A stretch of DNA of 64,000 nucleotides from Limnochorda sp. L945t (GTDB lineage: Bacteria > Bacillota > Limnochordia > Limnochordales > Geochordaceae): positions 2,573,722 through 2,637,721 of the forward strand of contig NZ_CP141615.1 in assembly GCF_035593305.1 (NCBI RefSeq). Direction: 5' to 3'. Positions 7,846 through 16,828 of this stretch are shown here, piece by piece. How positions within the stretch are numbered: the first letter of the stretch is position 1; each line of letters opens with the position of its first letter. The notes beneath the pieces were generated by a model. The model was not told the origin of the DNA, did not search any database, and was given only the letters and a program-made list of their open reading frames with translations. The position numbers and the translations under genes were made by a program.

Positions 7846-8632
7846 CCTCGCTCACCGGGGTGAAGTGGTCTGCCGTGTCCAGTGCCCACCGCCAGAGCTG
7901 GACCTCACCCGGCGGGATGGCCGCGGTCACCGGCTGCGACAGCGTGAAGCGCAGGGCAACAGCTGCCTCTTCCCGGTCGGTGATGGGCTCGTACCAGCAC
8001 TTCTCCATGACCCGGGGCTGCCCCGGGGCAAGCCGCGCCCGGGCCAGCGCCTTCAGCGCCAACCGGGCGGCTCCTACCTGCTCGGCTCTCTCCATGATGG
8101 CCTTCCCGAAGCCGGCCACCAGGTAGCTCACCCAGTTGACCGGGAAGAGCACGCTGTCGAACGCGAAGGCGTCCAGCAGGCGCAGCGCGACCTGCTCCGA
8201 GTGAGCCGAAAAGCCGATGTACCGCACGAGGCCCTGCTCGCGAGCCTCGACGATGGCCTCGAGCGCGCCCCCCGGCCCCATGGCCTGCTCGAAGTCCTCG
8301 CCGGTGGTCATGGCGTGCAACTGGTAGAGATCGATGCGGTCCGTCTGGAGCAGGCGCAGCGACTCCTCCAGCTCTCGGCGCGCTCCGTCGCGCTTGCGCT
8401 CGAGCGTCTTGCACGCGAGGAAGACCTTGTCCCGGTAGGGCCTCAGCGCCGGCCCCAACCGCTCCTGGGCGTTGCCGTAGCTCGGGGCCACGTCGAAGTA
8501 GTTGATGCCCCGGTCGACCGCCTCTGCCACCAGGGAGGCGGCCTGCTCGGGCGTCACCCCGTCCACCAGGATGCCGCCGAAGCCGATGATGGAAAGCCTT
8601 TCACCCGTACGGCCGAACGGTCTGCGCTCCAT
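7781..8632 (-). CDS. Aldo/keto reductase
   Basis: 283 residues, a TIM-barrel NAD(P)H-dependent oxidoreductase. Visible family signatures are the N-terminal GRTGERLSIIGFGG, DVAPSYGNAQE with the catalytic Tyr, the catalytic Lys in LACKTLERK, and the HAM turn after DLYQL carrying the active-site His. The C-terminal part lacks the usual GxxxPxQ cofactor helix wording but has an ITDREEAAVALRFTLSQPV block seen in a subgroup of bacterial AKRs. Start ATG at 8632 has a G-rich SD (GGGGGG) upstream. Substrate unknown. Its 3' end overlaps the start of the DUF1893-ECF gene, so the two are probably cotranscribed. Confidence 0.85.
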   Translation of the reverse strand: MERRPFGRTGERLSIIGFGGILVDGVTPEQAASLVAEAVDRGINYFDVAPSYGNAQERLGPALRPYRDKVFLACKTLERKRDGARRELEESLRLLQTDRIDLYQLHAMTTGEDFEQAMGPGGALEAIVEAREQGLVRYIGFSAHSEQVALRLLDAFAFDSVLFPVNWVSYLVAGFGKAIMERAEQVGAARLALKALARARLAPGQPRVMEKCWYEPITDREEAAVALRFTLSQPVTAAIPPGEVQLWRWALDTADHFTPVSEDERDRLYRRAEGLVPLFPLPA

Positions 8633-8724
8633 CGCCAACGGCCCCCCTACGCGGGGCTTCGTCGCCCTGCGTAGGGAGAATTGGTCGCAAGGGGGAAGGC
8701 TCCCTCTTTCTTGCCCGCCCCTCC

Positions 8725-9186
8725 TCACCCGCCGCGCTCGATGGGGATCCGGCGCCGGAAACCCTCCTTCTTGGGAAGACGGAGCTTCAGCACTCCCTGC
8801 TGCATGGTGGCCCTGGCCTGCTCCAGGTCGACCTCGTCGGGCAGGCTCACGGTTCGCACGAACGAGCCGAAGCGCCGCTCTCGCCGGTAGACGCCCCGGT
8901 CATGGCGTTGCTCGGAACGGCGCACCTCCCCCCGGATGCGCAGCTGGTGGTCGACCACGTCGACCTCCACGTCCTCGGGCTCCACGCCCGGCAGCTCCGC
9001 CTCGACGACGACGTCTTTCTCCGTCTCGTAGACGTCGAGCGCCGGGAAGTCCACCCCCCATCCCTGGAGCGGTCCTCGCTCCCACAGGTTTCGCAGGGGC
9101 TCCCAGACCAGTCCCCAGTCCCAGGGGCCGGCCGGCTCCCGCCGGTCCTCGAGCTGGTGGCCGCGCCGGAAACGCTCGATGGCCAT
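8725..9186 (-). CDS. Small heat-shock protein, Hsp20/alpha-crystallin family
   Basis: 153 residues, an ATP-independent holdase chaperone in the cytoplasm. A short N-terminal arm rich in Trp and Arg (about 1-42) precedes the alpha-crystallin domain (about 45-140): PALDVYETEKDVVVEAELPG, the strand LRIRGEVR, GVYRRERRFGSFVRTVSLP, and ATMQQGVLKLRLPK. The tail holds the I-x-I dimer-docking motif as IPI. GGAGGG lies 7-12 bases before ATG 9186. No CIRCE (HrcA) element was found in the 142 bases upstream. It is followed on the same strand by the aldo/keto reductase gene. Confidence 0.93.
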   Translation of the reverse strand: MAIERFRRGHQLEDRREPAGPWDWGLVWEPLRNLWERGPLQGWGVDFPALDVYETEKDVVVEAELPGVEPEDVEVDVVDHQLRIRGEVRRSEQRHDRGVYRRERRFGSFVRTVSLPDEVDLEQARATMQQGVLKLRLPKKEGFRRRIPIERGG

Positions 9187-9328
9187 GGCCGTTCCCTCCC
9201 TCGAAAAGGTTGCGGGCGCCGCCTGTGGCGTCCCGGCTGTACGTTTTCCAGAGGGGAGGGGGTCCATACCGGCAGCGAGAGGGGATGAACGGCACCTCAG
9301 CACCCGCTGCACTCTGGTGGGCGCAGGC

Positions 9329-10339
9329 TCACCGCTGCCGGGCCGCCGTCCAGTTGTTGAGCAGCACACCGGCGATGAGCACCGCACCCAGCATGCCGAC
9401 CTGCCAGATGGGATGCACCATGGCCAGGTCGAGCCCGTTGGAGAGCAGCGTGATGAGCAAAATGGCCATCACGGTGCCGGCCACGCTGCCGCGGCCCCCG
9501 AAAATGTCGGTGCCTCCCAGCACCGCGACCGTGATGGCCCGCAGCTCGTACCCGAGCCCGGCGTCCGGTTTGGCCGTCGCCACCCGCGAAGTCATGATGA
9601 CCGCTCCGAGCGCCGCCAGGAAGCCCGCCACCACGTACACCCAGAACCGTACCGCCCGGACGTCGATCCCGGCAAATCGCGCCGCCGTCTCGTTGGCGCC
9701 GACGCCGAAGAGGTGACGACCCAGCACCGACCGGTGGGCGAGCAGCCCGAGCAAGACGACCACCGGCAGGAAGATCCAGAGCACCTGGTTGGGGATGCCC
9801 ACAGCGGTGCCCTGGCCGATCCCGAAAAACTCCGGCGGGAAACCCGACACCGGGATGCCACCCGTGAGCACCAGGGCCAGGGAGCTGTACACGTACATGG
9901 TGCCGAGGGTGGCCAGGAGCGGCGGGATACCCACGTACGCCACCATGCCGCCGTTGACGGCGCCCATCAACAGTCCCAGCAGCATCACGGCCGCCACGGA
10001 CAGCCACAGGTCCTGGTGCAGCCGGATGACGAGCACGCCCAGCACGATGCTGGCCAGGCTGACCTGGGATCCGACCGAGAGGTCGATGCCGCCCCCGCCC
10101 GAGATGATGACGAGCGTCTCGGCGATGGCGAGCAGCCCGATCTCCACCCCGTACTGCAGCGTGTTGAGCAGGTTGTAGCCGTTGAGGAAGCCGGGCACGA
10201 TGGCGCCCTGCACGATCAGCGTCAGCACGATGAGCAGCACCAGCAGCCACACCCGCTCCGCGAGCAGCGCCCGCACCACGGCCACCCTGGGAGCAGCCGC
10301 CGCACCCGGCGCCGCCGGGGCCGGCGAAGAGCCGATCAT
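9329..10339 (-). CDS. rhaQ: Rhamnose ABC transporter permease, second subunit
   Basis: 336 residues, about ten hydrophobic segments, of the monosaccharide ABC permease (RbsC/RhaP/RhaQ) family. Diagnostic blocks are ISGGGGIDLSVGSQVSLASI, the sugar-permease loop around GRHLFGVGANETAARFAGI, and ITVAVLGGTDIFGGRGSVAG. It would form a heterodimeric channel with the adjacent permease and bind the ATPase encoded two genes upstream. ATG 10339 overlaps the stop codon of the preceding permease (ATGA), which indicates translational coupling. It is the last gene of the rhamnose operon. Specificity for rhamnose is inferred from the operon. Confidence 0.9.
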   Translation of the reverse strand: MIGSSPAPAAPGAAAAPRVAVVRALLAERVWLLVLLIVLTLIVQGAIVPGFLNGYNLLNTLQYGVEIGLLAIAETLVIISGGGGIDLSVGSQVSLASIVLGVLVIRLHQDLWLSVAAVMLLGLLMGAVNGGMVAYVGIPPLLATLGTMYVYSSLALVLTGGIPVSGFPPEFFGIGQGTAVGIPNQVLWIFLPVVVLLGLLAHRSVLGRHLFGVGANETAARFAGIDVRAVRFWVYVVAGFLAALGAVIMTSRVATAKPDAGLGYELRAITVAVLGGTDIFGGRGSVAGTVMAILLITLLSNGLDLAMVHPIWQVGMLGAVLIAGVLLNNWTAARQR

Positions 10340-11340
10340 CCGTGGATCCCCCCTCGGCGCATCACGTCGGCCACCACGGCAGCCACCACGAGGCCTCCGA
10401 TGATGGCGCCCTCCCACAGGGCCGGGATGTTGAGCAGGATGAGGCCGTTACGCACCACGCTCACGAGAAAAGCTCCCAGAAGCGTCCCCACCGCGGTCCC
10501 CTTCCCGCCCAGGATGCTGGTGCCGCCCAGCACGGTCGCAGCGATGGCCTGCAGCTCGAGGCCGGAGCCGGCGTTGGTCTGCACGAGGCCGCCCCGTCCC
10601 ATGAAGACGAAGCCCGCCAGACCCGCCAGCATCCCGTTGAGCGCGTACACGGCGAAGAGGATCCGCCGCACCCGGATGCCGGCCACCGTGGCCGCCTCGG
10701 CGTTACCCCCCACCGCATACAGGTGACGGCCCTCGGGCCGCAGGCTGAGGACGTAAGTCAGCACCGCCACCAAGCCCAGCACGACCCAGAACGGGTATGG
10801 GATGCCCAGCCATCGCCCCAGGGCGAACTGGCGCACCTCGTACGGGATGCCGGCAATCCACTTGCCGCCCAGGAGGCCGAAGATGAGGGCGCGCAGGAGG
10901 TTCATCGTGGCCAGGGTCGCGATGATGGGAGGAAACGAACCAGCCGTCACCAGGGCCCCGTTGACGGCGCCGAGCGCCGCACCGGCCGCCAGGCCGACGA
11001 GCACCAGCACGAGGGGGTGGAATCCCATCAGGGCCGCCTGCCCCATCAACACGGCGGAGACGCCCAGGATCCCCCCGACGCTCACGTCGATCCCGGCCGT
11101 GATGATGACGAGCGTCATGCCCATCGCCGGGATGGCCACGCTCGCCACCTGCAGCAACAGGTTTTGCACGTTGCCCCACGCAAGGAACTGAGGCCGCATC
11201 CAGGCGAGCACGGCGCTGATGGCCACCAGCACCACCAGGATGGTGAACTCCGTCGAAGCCGCGGCCCGCCGCAGCCCCCGAGCTGCCGCCGGCGAGCCGT
11301 GAGCAGGTGCCGCCACTTGAGCCGGGCTGAGAGTACGCAT
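10336..11340 (-). CDS. rhaP: Rhamnose ABC transporter permease, first subunit
   Basis: 334 residues, polytopic, same permease family as its downstream neighbour: IITAGIDVSVGGILGVSAVL, GNAEAATVAGIRVRR (the periplasm-binding/EAA-like loop of sugar permeases) and IAATVLGGTSILGGKGTAVG. An N-terminal Ala/Pro-rich cytoplasmic extension of about 28 residues precedes the first helix. It lies 14 bases after the ATPase gene and overlaps the next permease by four bases. Confidence 0.9.
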   Translation of the reverse strand: MRTLSPAQVAAPAHGSPAAARGLRRAAASTEFTILVVLVAISAVLAWMRPQFLAWGNVQNLLLQVASVAIPAMGMTLVIITAGIDVSVGGILGVSAVLMGQAALMGFHPLVLVLVGLAAGAALGAVNGALVTAGSFPPIIATLATMNLLRALIFGLLGGKWIAGIPYEVRQFALGRWLGIPYPFWVVLGLVAVLTYVLSLRPEGRHLYAVGGNAEAATVAGIRVRRILFAVYALNGMLAGLAGFVFMGRGGLVQTNAGSGLELQAIAATVLGGTSILGGKGTAVGTLLGAFLVSVVRNGLILLNIPALWEGAIIGGLVVAAVVADVMRRGGIHG

Positions 11341-11354
11341 GCCCTACCACCACT

Positions 11355-12887
11355 TCATGCGGGCTGCACCGCGGCCGCCCGCCCCATGGCGGCGGCGAGC
11401 ACCAGCTCCTCGCTCGCCTCCCGCCGGTCGAACGTGCCGCTGATGCGTCCTTCGTGCATGACGACGATGCGGTCGGCGAGCTTCAGGATCTCCGGGAGCT
11501 CGGAGGAGATGACGACGACGGCCACCCCTCCCCGGGCCAGGGCCCGGATACGCTGGTGGATTTCCTCTTTCGAAGCGACGTCGATACCCCGGGTGGGCTC
11601 GTCGAGGATGAGCACCCGCGGCCGTACCGCGAGCCACCGGGCCAGCACCACCTTTTGCTGGTTGCCCCCGGAGAGGGAGAGGACGGGCGCGCTCAGGCCG
11701 GGGATGCGGATGTTGAGATCGGCAACGAACCGCCGGCTCGCCTCGGCCTCCTTCGAGCGGTCGACGAAAAGCCCGAAGCGGGCGAGGCTCTTGAGGATGG
11801 CCACGCTCAGGTTGTAGCGGACGGGCAGCACGCCGAACAGGCCCTGACCCTTGCGATCCTCGGGCACGTAGGCGATCCCGAGCCGCATGGCCTCGGCGGG
11901 CGACCGGGGCCGCACGGGACGGCCGTCGACCTCGATGCGGCCTGCCACGGCCAGAGCGCTCACGCCCACGATCTCCTGCATCACTTCGCTCCGGCCCGAT
12001 CCGACGAGTCCGAAGAATCCGAGCACTTCGCCCGCCCTCGCTTCGAAGGCGATCCCCTCGAAAAGCCCGGGGCGGCTCAGGCCTCGCACCCGCAAGACGA
12101 CGGGCCCGCCCGCGGGAGCGCCGTCCGGCGCCTGCCGGTGCAGCTCCCTCCCCGCCATGAGCTCGATGATGGACTCCTCCGTCACCTGCCCGACGGGGAA
12201 CGTCCCCCGCACCCGCCCGTCCCGCATCACCGTCACCCGGTCGGCCAGCTGGAAGATCTCCTCGAGCCGGTGGCTGATGTAGACGATGCCCACCTGGCGC
12301 CGGCGCAGCCCCCGGATGACGGCAAACAGGCGGTCCGCCTCCTGGTCGCTCAGGATGGCCGTCGGTTCGTCGAAGATCAGCACCCGGGCCTGGTGGATGA
12401 GGGCCTTGGCGATGAGCACGAGCTGCTTGTGCGCCAGGCTCAGCGAGCGCATGGGACGTTCCAAGAGTGCCTCCGACAGGCCCACCTCCAGGTCGCCGAA
12501 CGCCCGGACGGCCATCTCCCGCTCCTTGCGGCGGTCGACGTTGCCGGCGCGGGTGAGGACCTCCCGGCCCGCGAACATGTTGTCGAGCACCGACAGGTCA
12601 GGAAACAGCAGCGGATCCTGGTACACGGTCGCCACCCCGAGGCGCTGGGCCGCGCTCGGGTCGGGGATTTCGACAGGCCGGCCCTCCCACTCGATGCGGC
12701 CGGCGTCCGGCCGCACGACGCCCGACAGGATCTTGATCAGCGTGGACTTGCCGGCCCCGTTTTCGCCGACCAGCGCGTGTACCTCTCCGGGCAAGAGCTC
12801 GAAGTCGACGTCCTGGAGCGCCCGGATGCCGCCGTAGCTCTTGCAGATGCCCGACGCCCGGAGGATCGATTTGCCGTTGGCCGTCAC
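11355..12887 (-). CDS. rhaT: Rhamnose ABC transporter ATP-binding protein (tandem nucleotide-binding domains)
   Basis: 510 residues, an RbsA/RhaT-type double ATPase. The first domain has Walker A GENGAGKSTL, the signature SLAHKQLVLIAKAL (a variant of LSGGQ) and Walker B VLIFDEPTAIL; the second has a degenerate Walker A (GLVGSGRSE), signature LSLSGGNQQKVVLARWL and Walker B VLILDEPTRGID. This asymmetry is normal for the family. Start chosen as GTG 12887 because GAGGAGG lies 8 bases upstream, while the ATG at 12935 has no SD. It powers the two permeases encoded downstream; the binding protein is encoded upstream. Confidence 0.92.
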   Translation of the reverse strand: MTANGKSILRASGICKSYGGIRALQDVDFELLPGEVHALVGENGAGKSTLIKILSGVVRPDAGRIEWEGRPVEIPDPSAAQRLGVATVYQDPLLFPDLSVLDNMFAGREVLTRAGNVDRRKEREMAVRAFGDLEVGLSEALLERPMRSLSLAHKQLVLIAKALIHQARVLIFDEPTAILSDQEADRLFAVIRGLRRRQVGIVYISHRLEEIFQLADRVTVMRDGRVRGTFPVGQVTEESIIELMAGRELHRQAPDGAPAGGPVVLRVRGLSRPGLFEGIAFEARAGEVLGFFGLVGSGRSEVMQEIVGVSALAVAGRIEVDGRPVRPRSPAEAMRLGIAYVPEDRKGQGLFGVLPVRYNLSVAILKSLARFGLFVDRSKEAEASRRFVADLNIRIPGLSAPVLSLSGGNQQKVVLARWLAVRPRVLILDEPTRGIDVASKEEIHQRIRALARGGVAVVVISSELPEILKLADRIVVMHEGRISGTFDRREASEELVLAAAMGRAAAVQPA

Positions 12888-12994
12888 GTGGCCGCCTCCT
12901 CGTACTGCCTCGTCGACGCCAGGGAGCCAGCGCAAGGGCGGCCCTCCTCGCGAGCCGCCCCTGCCCGCTCACCGAAACGGCGCCTGCCCCACCA

Positions 12995-13972
12995 TCAGAA
13001 GTCGTAGTTGTCCACGTTGTTGATGTCGAACACCGTCGGCGGCCCCAGCACGAGCATCTTCTGGTCCGCCAGGTACTTCACCTTGCCGACGTTGGGCACG
13101 TCCATCTCCGGCTGCAGCTTCTTGCCCTCCGCCAGCTGCTTGCCTGCCCAGACGGTGAGGTACCCGAGCTTGACGGGATCCCACAGCACGAAGTGCTTCA
13201 CGGCCCCGTTCTTCACGTACGGGCGCATGAGCGACGGCACGCTGACCCCCGTCGCCACGACCTGCCCGATCTTCCCCGCCTGGGTCACGGCCTCGGCCAC
13301 CCCGGGGCCCGACGTGCTGCACTGCCCGATGAGCCCCTTGAGGTCGGGGAAGGCGGTCATGAGGTCAAGCCCGACCTCCACGGCCCGCTGGATGTCCTCC
13401 CCGGCGTACCGGATGGTCACCAGCTCCATCTTGGGGTACTTGGAGAGGCGCTGCTGCTCGTAGAGGATCCAGGTGTTGAGGTTCCACGCGGTGGGGCCGC
13501 AGGAGACGATGGCGAACTTGCCCTCGTAGTTCATGTCCTTGGCCAGGCTGTCCATGACCGCATACCCGATCTCGTCTTGCAGCGCCTGGTTGACGAAGAG
13601 CTGGCGTACCGTGTTGGGAGCGTCCGTGTCGGAGGTCATGACCACGATGCCGCGGCTCTTGGCCTTCTCCAGGATGGGCCCGATGGAGCCCGGGTCGTTG
13701 GGGGCGACGGCGATGACGTCGACGCCACGGGTGATGAGGTTATCGATGATCTCCACCTGGCGGGCCGGGTCGTCCGAGGTCGGCCCCGTGTAAATGAACT
13801 CGACGCCCAGGTCCTTGGCCGCCTGCTTGCCGCCCTTCTCCATCGCGTTGAAGTACGGGATACCTACCAGCTTCGGCACGAAGGCGATGCGAAGGGTCTT
13901 CGCGGCTACCGGAGCGGCCAGGAGCGCCGCCACGACAAGCGCTGCTACCAGCACAACCAGCCAGCGTCGCAT
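12995..13972 (-). CDS. rhaS: Rhamnose ABC transporter substrate-binding protein
   Basis: 325 residues. A Sec signal peptide (about 1-24: two Arg, a long hydrophobic core, AAPVAA) has no lipobox Cys, so the protein may be released or held by other means. The mature part is a periplasmic-binding-protein-like fold of the RbsB/RhaS family: FVPKLVGIPYFNAMEKGG, GVDVIAVAPNDPGSI, VVMTSDTDAPNTVRQLFVNQ. It delivers the sugar to the RhaPQT complex. GGGGAGGG precedes ATG 13972. The gene lies between the isomerase and ATPase genes. Confidence 0.92.
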   Translation of the reverse strand: MRRWLVVLVAALVVAALLAAPVAAKTLRIAFVPKLVGIPYFNAMEKGGKQAAKDLGVEFIYTGPTSDDPARQVEIIDNLITRGVDVIAVAPNDPGSIGPILEKAKSRGIVVMTSDTDAPNTVRQLFVNQALQDEIGYAVMDSLAKDMNYEGKFAIVSCGPTAWNLNTWILYEQQRLSKYPKMELVTIRYAGEDIQRAVEVGLDLMTAFPDLKGLIGQCSTSGPGVAEAVTQAGKIGQVVATGVSVPSLMRPYVKNGAVKHFVLWDPVKLGYLTVWAGKQLAEGKKLQPEMDVPNVGKVKYLADQKMLVLGPPTVFDINNVDNYDF

Positions 13973-14043
13973 GCTCTTGCCCTCCCCTATCCTGAGTGGA
14001 AAACTCCCGCGCCGCGCTTGTGTCGCTCGTGAAAGCCCGGCTC

Positions 14044-15249
14044 TCACCCCCTTGCTCTGGCCGCCGACTCCGCATACCCGCTGCGGCGAAACGCCTCGAG
14101 CGGATCCTCCGGCACGCCGAGCTCCCGGCGCACCTGGACGAGAAGAGGCGTGACGTCCCGGCGGAAGGCCTTGAGCAGCTCCTCCTCGGCCGCGACCACG
14201 TCCTGAGCCTGCTGCGCTGCCTCGAGGCGCTTGCGGTTGATGAGCAAGGCCCGGGCGTAGGCCTCCTGCAGCGCGACGACCGACTGGATGGTCGCCTCCA
14301 CTTTGGGCTTGGTGTTGTGGCTCTGGTCGATCATGTAGGCCACGTCCAGCCGGCCACCGTTACGCTCCTCGGCCGCCGCCAGCTCGGCGTAGATGAGGAA
14401 GAGCTCGTACGGGTTGATGGAGCCGGTAGTCAGGTCGTCGTCGGCGTACTTGCGCGCATTGAAGTGAAACCCGCCGAGCCGCCGTTCGTCCAGGAGAAAC
14501 GCCACGATCTGCTCGACGTTGACCCCGTGCGCGTGGTGCCCCAGATCCACGAGCACGTAAGCTTGCGGCCCGAGCCTGGTGACGTGCAAAAACGCCGTGC
14601 CCCAGTCCGGTACGTCGGTGGAGTAGAAGGCGGGTTCGAAAAGCTTGTACTCGAGCAGCAGCCGCATATGGGGATCGAGGCCGCGGTAGATCTCCGCCAG
14701 GCTCTCCTCGAGCCGGCGCTTGCGAGCACGCAGGTCGTCCTGGCCCGGGTAGTCCGTGCCGTCGGCCAGCCACAAGCTCAAGTCCCGGGAGCCGGTCTGG
14801 CGCATGATGTCGATGCACTCGAGCACGTGAGCGATGGCCTTCTTGCGCACCTTCTCGTCAGGGTGTGCGAGGCTGCCGAAGCGGTAGTCATCGTCCTGGA
14901 AGAGGTTGGGGTTGACGGCGCCGATGGCGATGCCGAGCTCCTCGGCGCGGCGCTTGAGCGCCGCGTAGTCGTCGACCTTGTCCCACGGGACGTGGATGGC
15001 CACGCTGCGGGCGATGCCCGTGTAGCGCATGACCTGGGCGGCGTCCTCGAGTTTCTCGAACGGCGTGCGGGCCGCACCTGCCTGGTGGAACACCTTGAAC
15101 CGCGTGCCGCTGTCGGCATACCCCCACGAAGGGGTCTCTACGTGCTGGCGCAGCAGGCGCTCCCGGGCCACGTCCACCTGGACGCCGTCGGCCTCCAGCT
15201 CTTCGACCAGCATCCGGTAGCGCGCGTTCCAGTCGGTGGTTTTAGACAT
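14044..15249 (-). CDS. rhaI: L-rhamnose isomerase
   Basis: About 401 residues; interconverts L-rhamnose and L-rhamnulose in the cytoplasm with a divalent metal. It is of the Pseudomonas stutzeri RhaI type (TIM barrel, xylose-isomerase-like), not E. coli RhaA. Metal and substrate residues are in LLLEYKLFEPAFYSTDVPDW, VLVDLGHHAHGVNVEQIV, GGFHFNARKYADDDL and YMIDQSHNTKPK. Start: ATG 15249 with GGGGTG 9 bases upstream; a GTG four codons earlier (15261) is possible. First catabolic step of the operon; the product goes to the kinase encoded immediately upstream. Confidence 0.92.
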   Translation of the reverse strand: MSKTTDWNARYRMLVEELEADGVQVDVARERLLRQHVETPSWGYADSGTRFKVFHQAGAARTPFEKLEDAAQVMRYTGIARSVAIHVPWDKVDDYAALKRRAEELGIAIGAVNPNLFQDDDYRFGSLAHPDEKVRKKAIAHVLECIDIMRQTGSRDLSLWLADGTDYPGQDDLRARKRRLEESLAEIYRGLDPHMRLLLEYKLFEPAFYSTDVPDWGTAFLHVTRLGPQAYVLVDLGHHAHGVNVEQIVAFLLDERRLGGFHFNARKYADDDLTTGSINPYELFLIYAELAAAEERNGGRLDVAYMIDQSHNTKPKVEATIQSVVALQEAYARALLINRKRLEAAQQAQDVVAAEEELLKAFRRDVTPLLVQVRRELGVPEDPLEAFRRSGYAESAARARG

Positions 15250-15289
15250 ACCCTGTGACACCCCGCATCCCGTCTCGGTCGCGTGAACT

Positions 15290-16828
15290 CTACAGGCTAC
15301 CGGGCTTCTCTCGAACCGGCTCCCCCATTACGGCCGACAGGAAGCGACGGTACGCGTCCTCCCACCCGCCGCCCGCGGCCGGCTCGTACAGCCGGGTCCG
15401 AAACGACGTGCGCACCACGCTCCGGAGCTCCTCCAGTCCGGAGAGCTCCCGGAGAGCGACGGCCTGCACCAGCAGGTTGCCGGCCGCGGTCGCCTCCGCC
15501 GGCCCCGCCACCACCGGCCTGCCGGTCACGTCGGCCGTCAGCTGGCACAAGAGCTCGTTGCGGGAGCCCCCTCCCACCACGTGGATGCGGTCGATGGCGA
15601 CGCCCGCCGCCCGTTCCAGCTGCTCGACGACCCACCGGTACTTGAGGGCGAGGCTCTCGAGAATGGTGCGGGCCACCTCGCCCCGGCTCTCGGGCGCCGG
15701 CTGGCCCGTGCGGGCGCAAAACTCCCGGATCCCCGAGACCAGGTCCCCGGGCCGCAGGAAGCCCGGGTCGTCCGGATCGATGAAGCAGCGCCGGGGCGGT
15801 GCGGCAGCCGCCTCCCTCACCAGCTGGTCATAGGAGACGTCCGCACCCTCTCGCGCCCACCGGCGCCGGCACTCCTGCAACAGCCACAGGCCCATGACGT
15901 TCTTGAGGAAGCGAAAGGTCCCGAACGCCCCGCCTTCGTTGGACAGGTTGCCCTGGAAAGCGGCATCGGAGATGACCGGCCGGGAAAGCTCCAGTCCTAC
16001 GAGCGACCACGTACCGGAACTGATGAACGCCCACGTGCGCCCGGTGCCCTCGGAGGGTGCGGCCGGCACGGCCACCACGGCGCTGGCGGTATCGTGCCCG
16101 GCCGTGAGAGCCACGGGAACCGGCTCTACTCCGAGCTCTTGCGCGATCTCCGGCGTGAGCCTCCCCACGAGGGTCCCGGGCTGGAGAACGCTTCCAAAGA
16201 GGTCCCGGGGAAACCCGAAGGCGTCCAGCACCTTGCCGGACCAGGTCCGGGTGTGAGGATCCACCATCTGGGACGTGCTCGCGATGGTGAATTCGTCCAC
16301 CATCTCCCCGCTCAAGAGGTACGAAAGGGCCGCCGGCATCATGAGCAGGTGCCGGGCCGAGGCGAGCTGCGCCGATTGCTCCAGCTTCATCGAAAGAAGC
16401 AAGTAGAGGGTGTTGATCGGCATGAGCTGGATGCCGGTCCACTCGAAGAGGGTGCGCGCGGGCACCACGGCAAACGCCTTCTCCATGATGCCCTCGACGT
16501 AGCGGTCCCGGTAGTGGTATGGGTGGCCCGCCAGCTCGCCCTTCTGGTCGAAGAGCGCGAAGCTCACCCCCCACGTATCGATCGCCAGCGACTGCAGGGG
16601 GCCCCCCGCGGCCCGCCGCGCCGCCACCAGCCCTCGCTCGATCTCCAGGAACAGCCGCAGCACGTCCCAGTACAACCGCCCCGAAGCTGCCACCGGCTCG
16701 TTGGCGAAGCGGTAGACCTCTTCGAGCTCGAGCCGCCGCCCGTCGAACCGCCCCAGGACGGCCCGGCCGTTTTCGGCGCCCAGGTCGAACGCGACCAGGC
16801 AAAGCGTGCGATCCTTCCCGCCGCTCAC
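15290..16828 (-). CDS. rhaB: Rhamnulokinase
   Basis: 512 residues, FGGY carbohydrate kinase family; phosphorylates L-rhamnulose to L-rhamnulose 1-phosphate. ATPase-fold motifs are VAFDLGAENGRAVLG at the N-terminus, LAIDTWGVSFALFD, ALTAGHDTASAVVAVP, FISSGTWSLVGLE and HVVGGGSRNELLCQ, the last being typical of RhaB-like FGGY kinases. GTG 16828 overlaps the stop of the upstream aldolase-dehydrogenase gene (GTGA), indicating coupled translation. Confidence 0.93.
   Translation of the reverse strand: MSGGKDRTLCLVAFDLGAENGRAVLGRFDGRRLELEEVYRFANEPVAASGRLYWDVLRLFLEIERGLVAARRAAGGPLQSLAIDTWGVSFALFDQKGELAGHPYHYRDRYVEGIMEKAFAVVPARTLFEWTGIQLMPINTLYLLLSMKLEQSAQLASARHLLMMPAALSYLLSGEMVDEFTIASTSQMVDPHTRTWSGKVLDAFGFPRDLFGSVLQPGTLVGRLTPEIAQELGVEPVPVALTAGHDTASAVVAVPAAPSEGTGRTWAFISSGTWSLVGLELSRPVISDAAFQGNLSNEGGAFGTFRFLKNVMGLWLLQECRRRWAREGADVSYDQLVREAAAAPPRRCFIDPDDPGFLRPGDLVSGIREFCARTGQPAPESRGEVARTILESLALKYRWVVEQLERAAGVAIDRIHVVGGGSRNELLCQLTADVTGRPVVAGPAEATAAGNLLVQAVALRELSGLEELRSVVRTSFRTRLYEPAAGGGWEDAYRRFLSAVMGEPVREKPGSL

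Noticed and set aside
9179-12000. Long plus-strand frames opposite the rhamnose ABC genes
   Set aside because: Antisense shadows rich in His, Asp and Gln; no motif or start signal.
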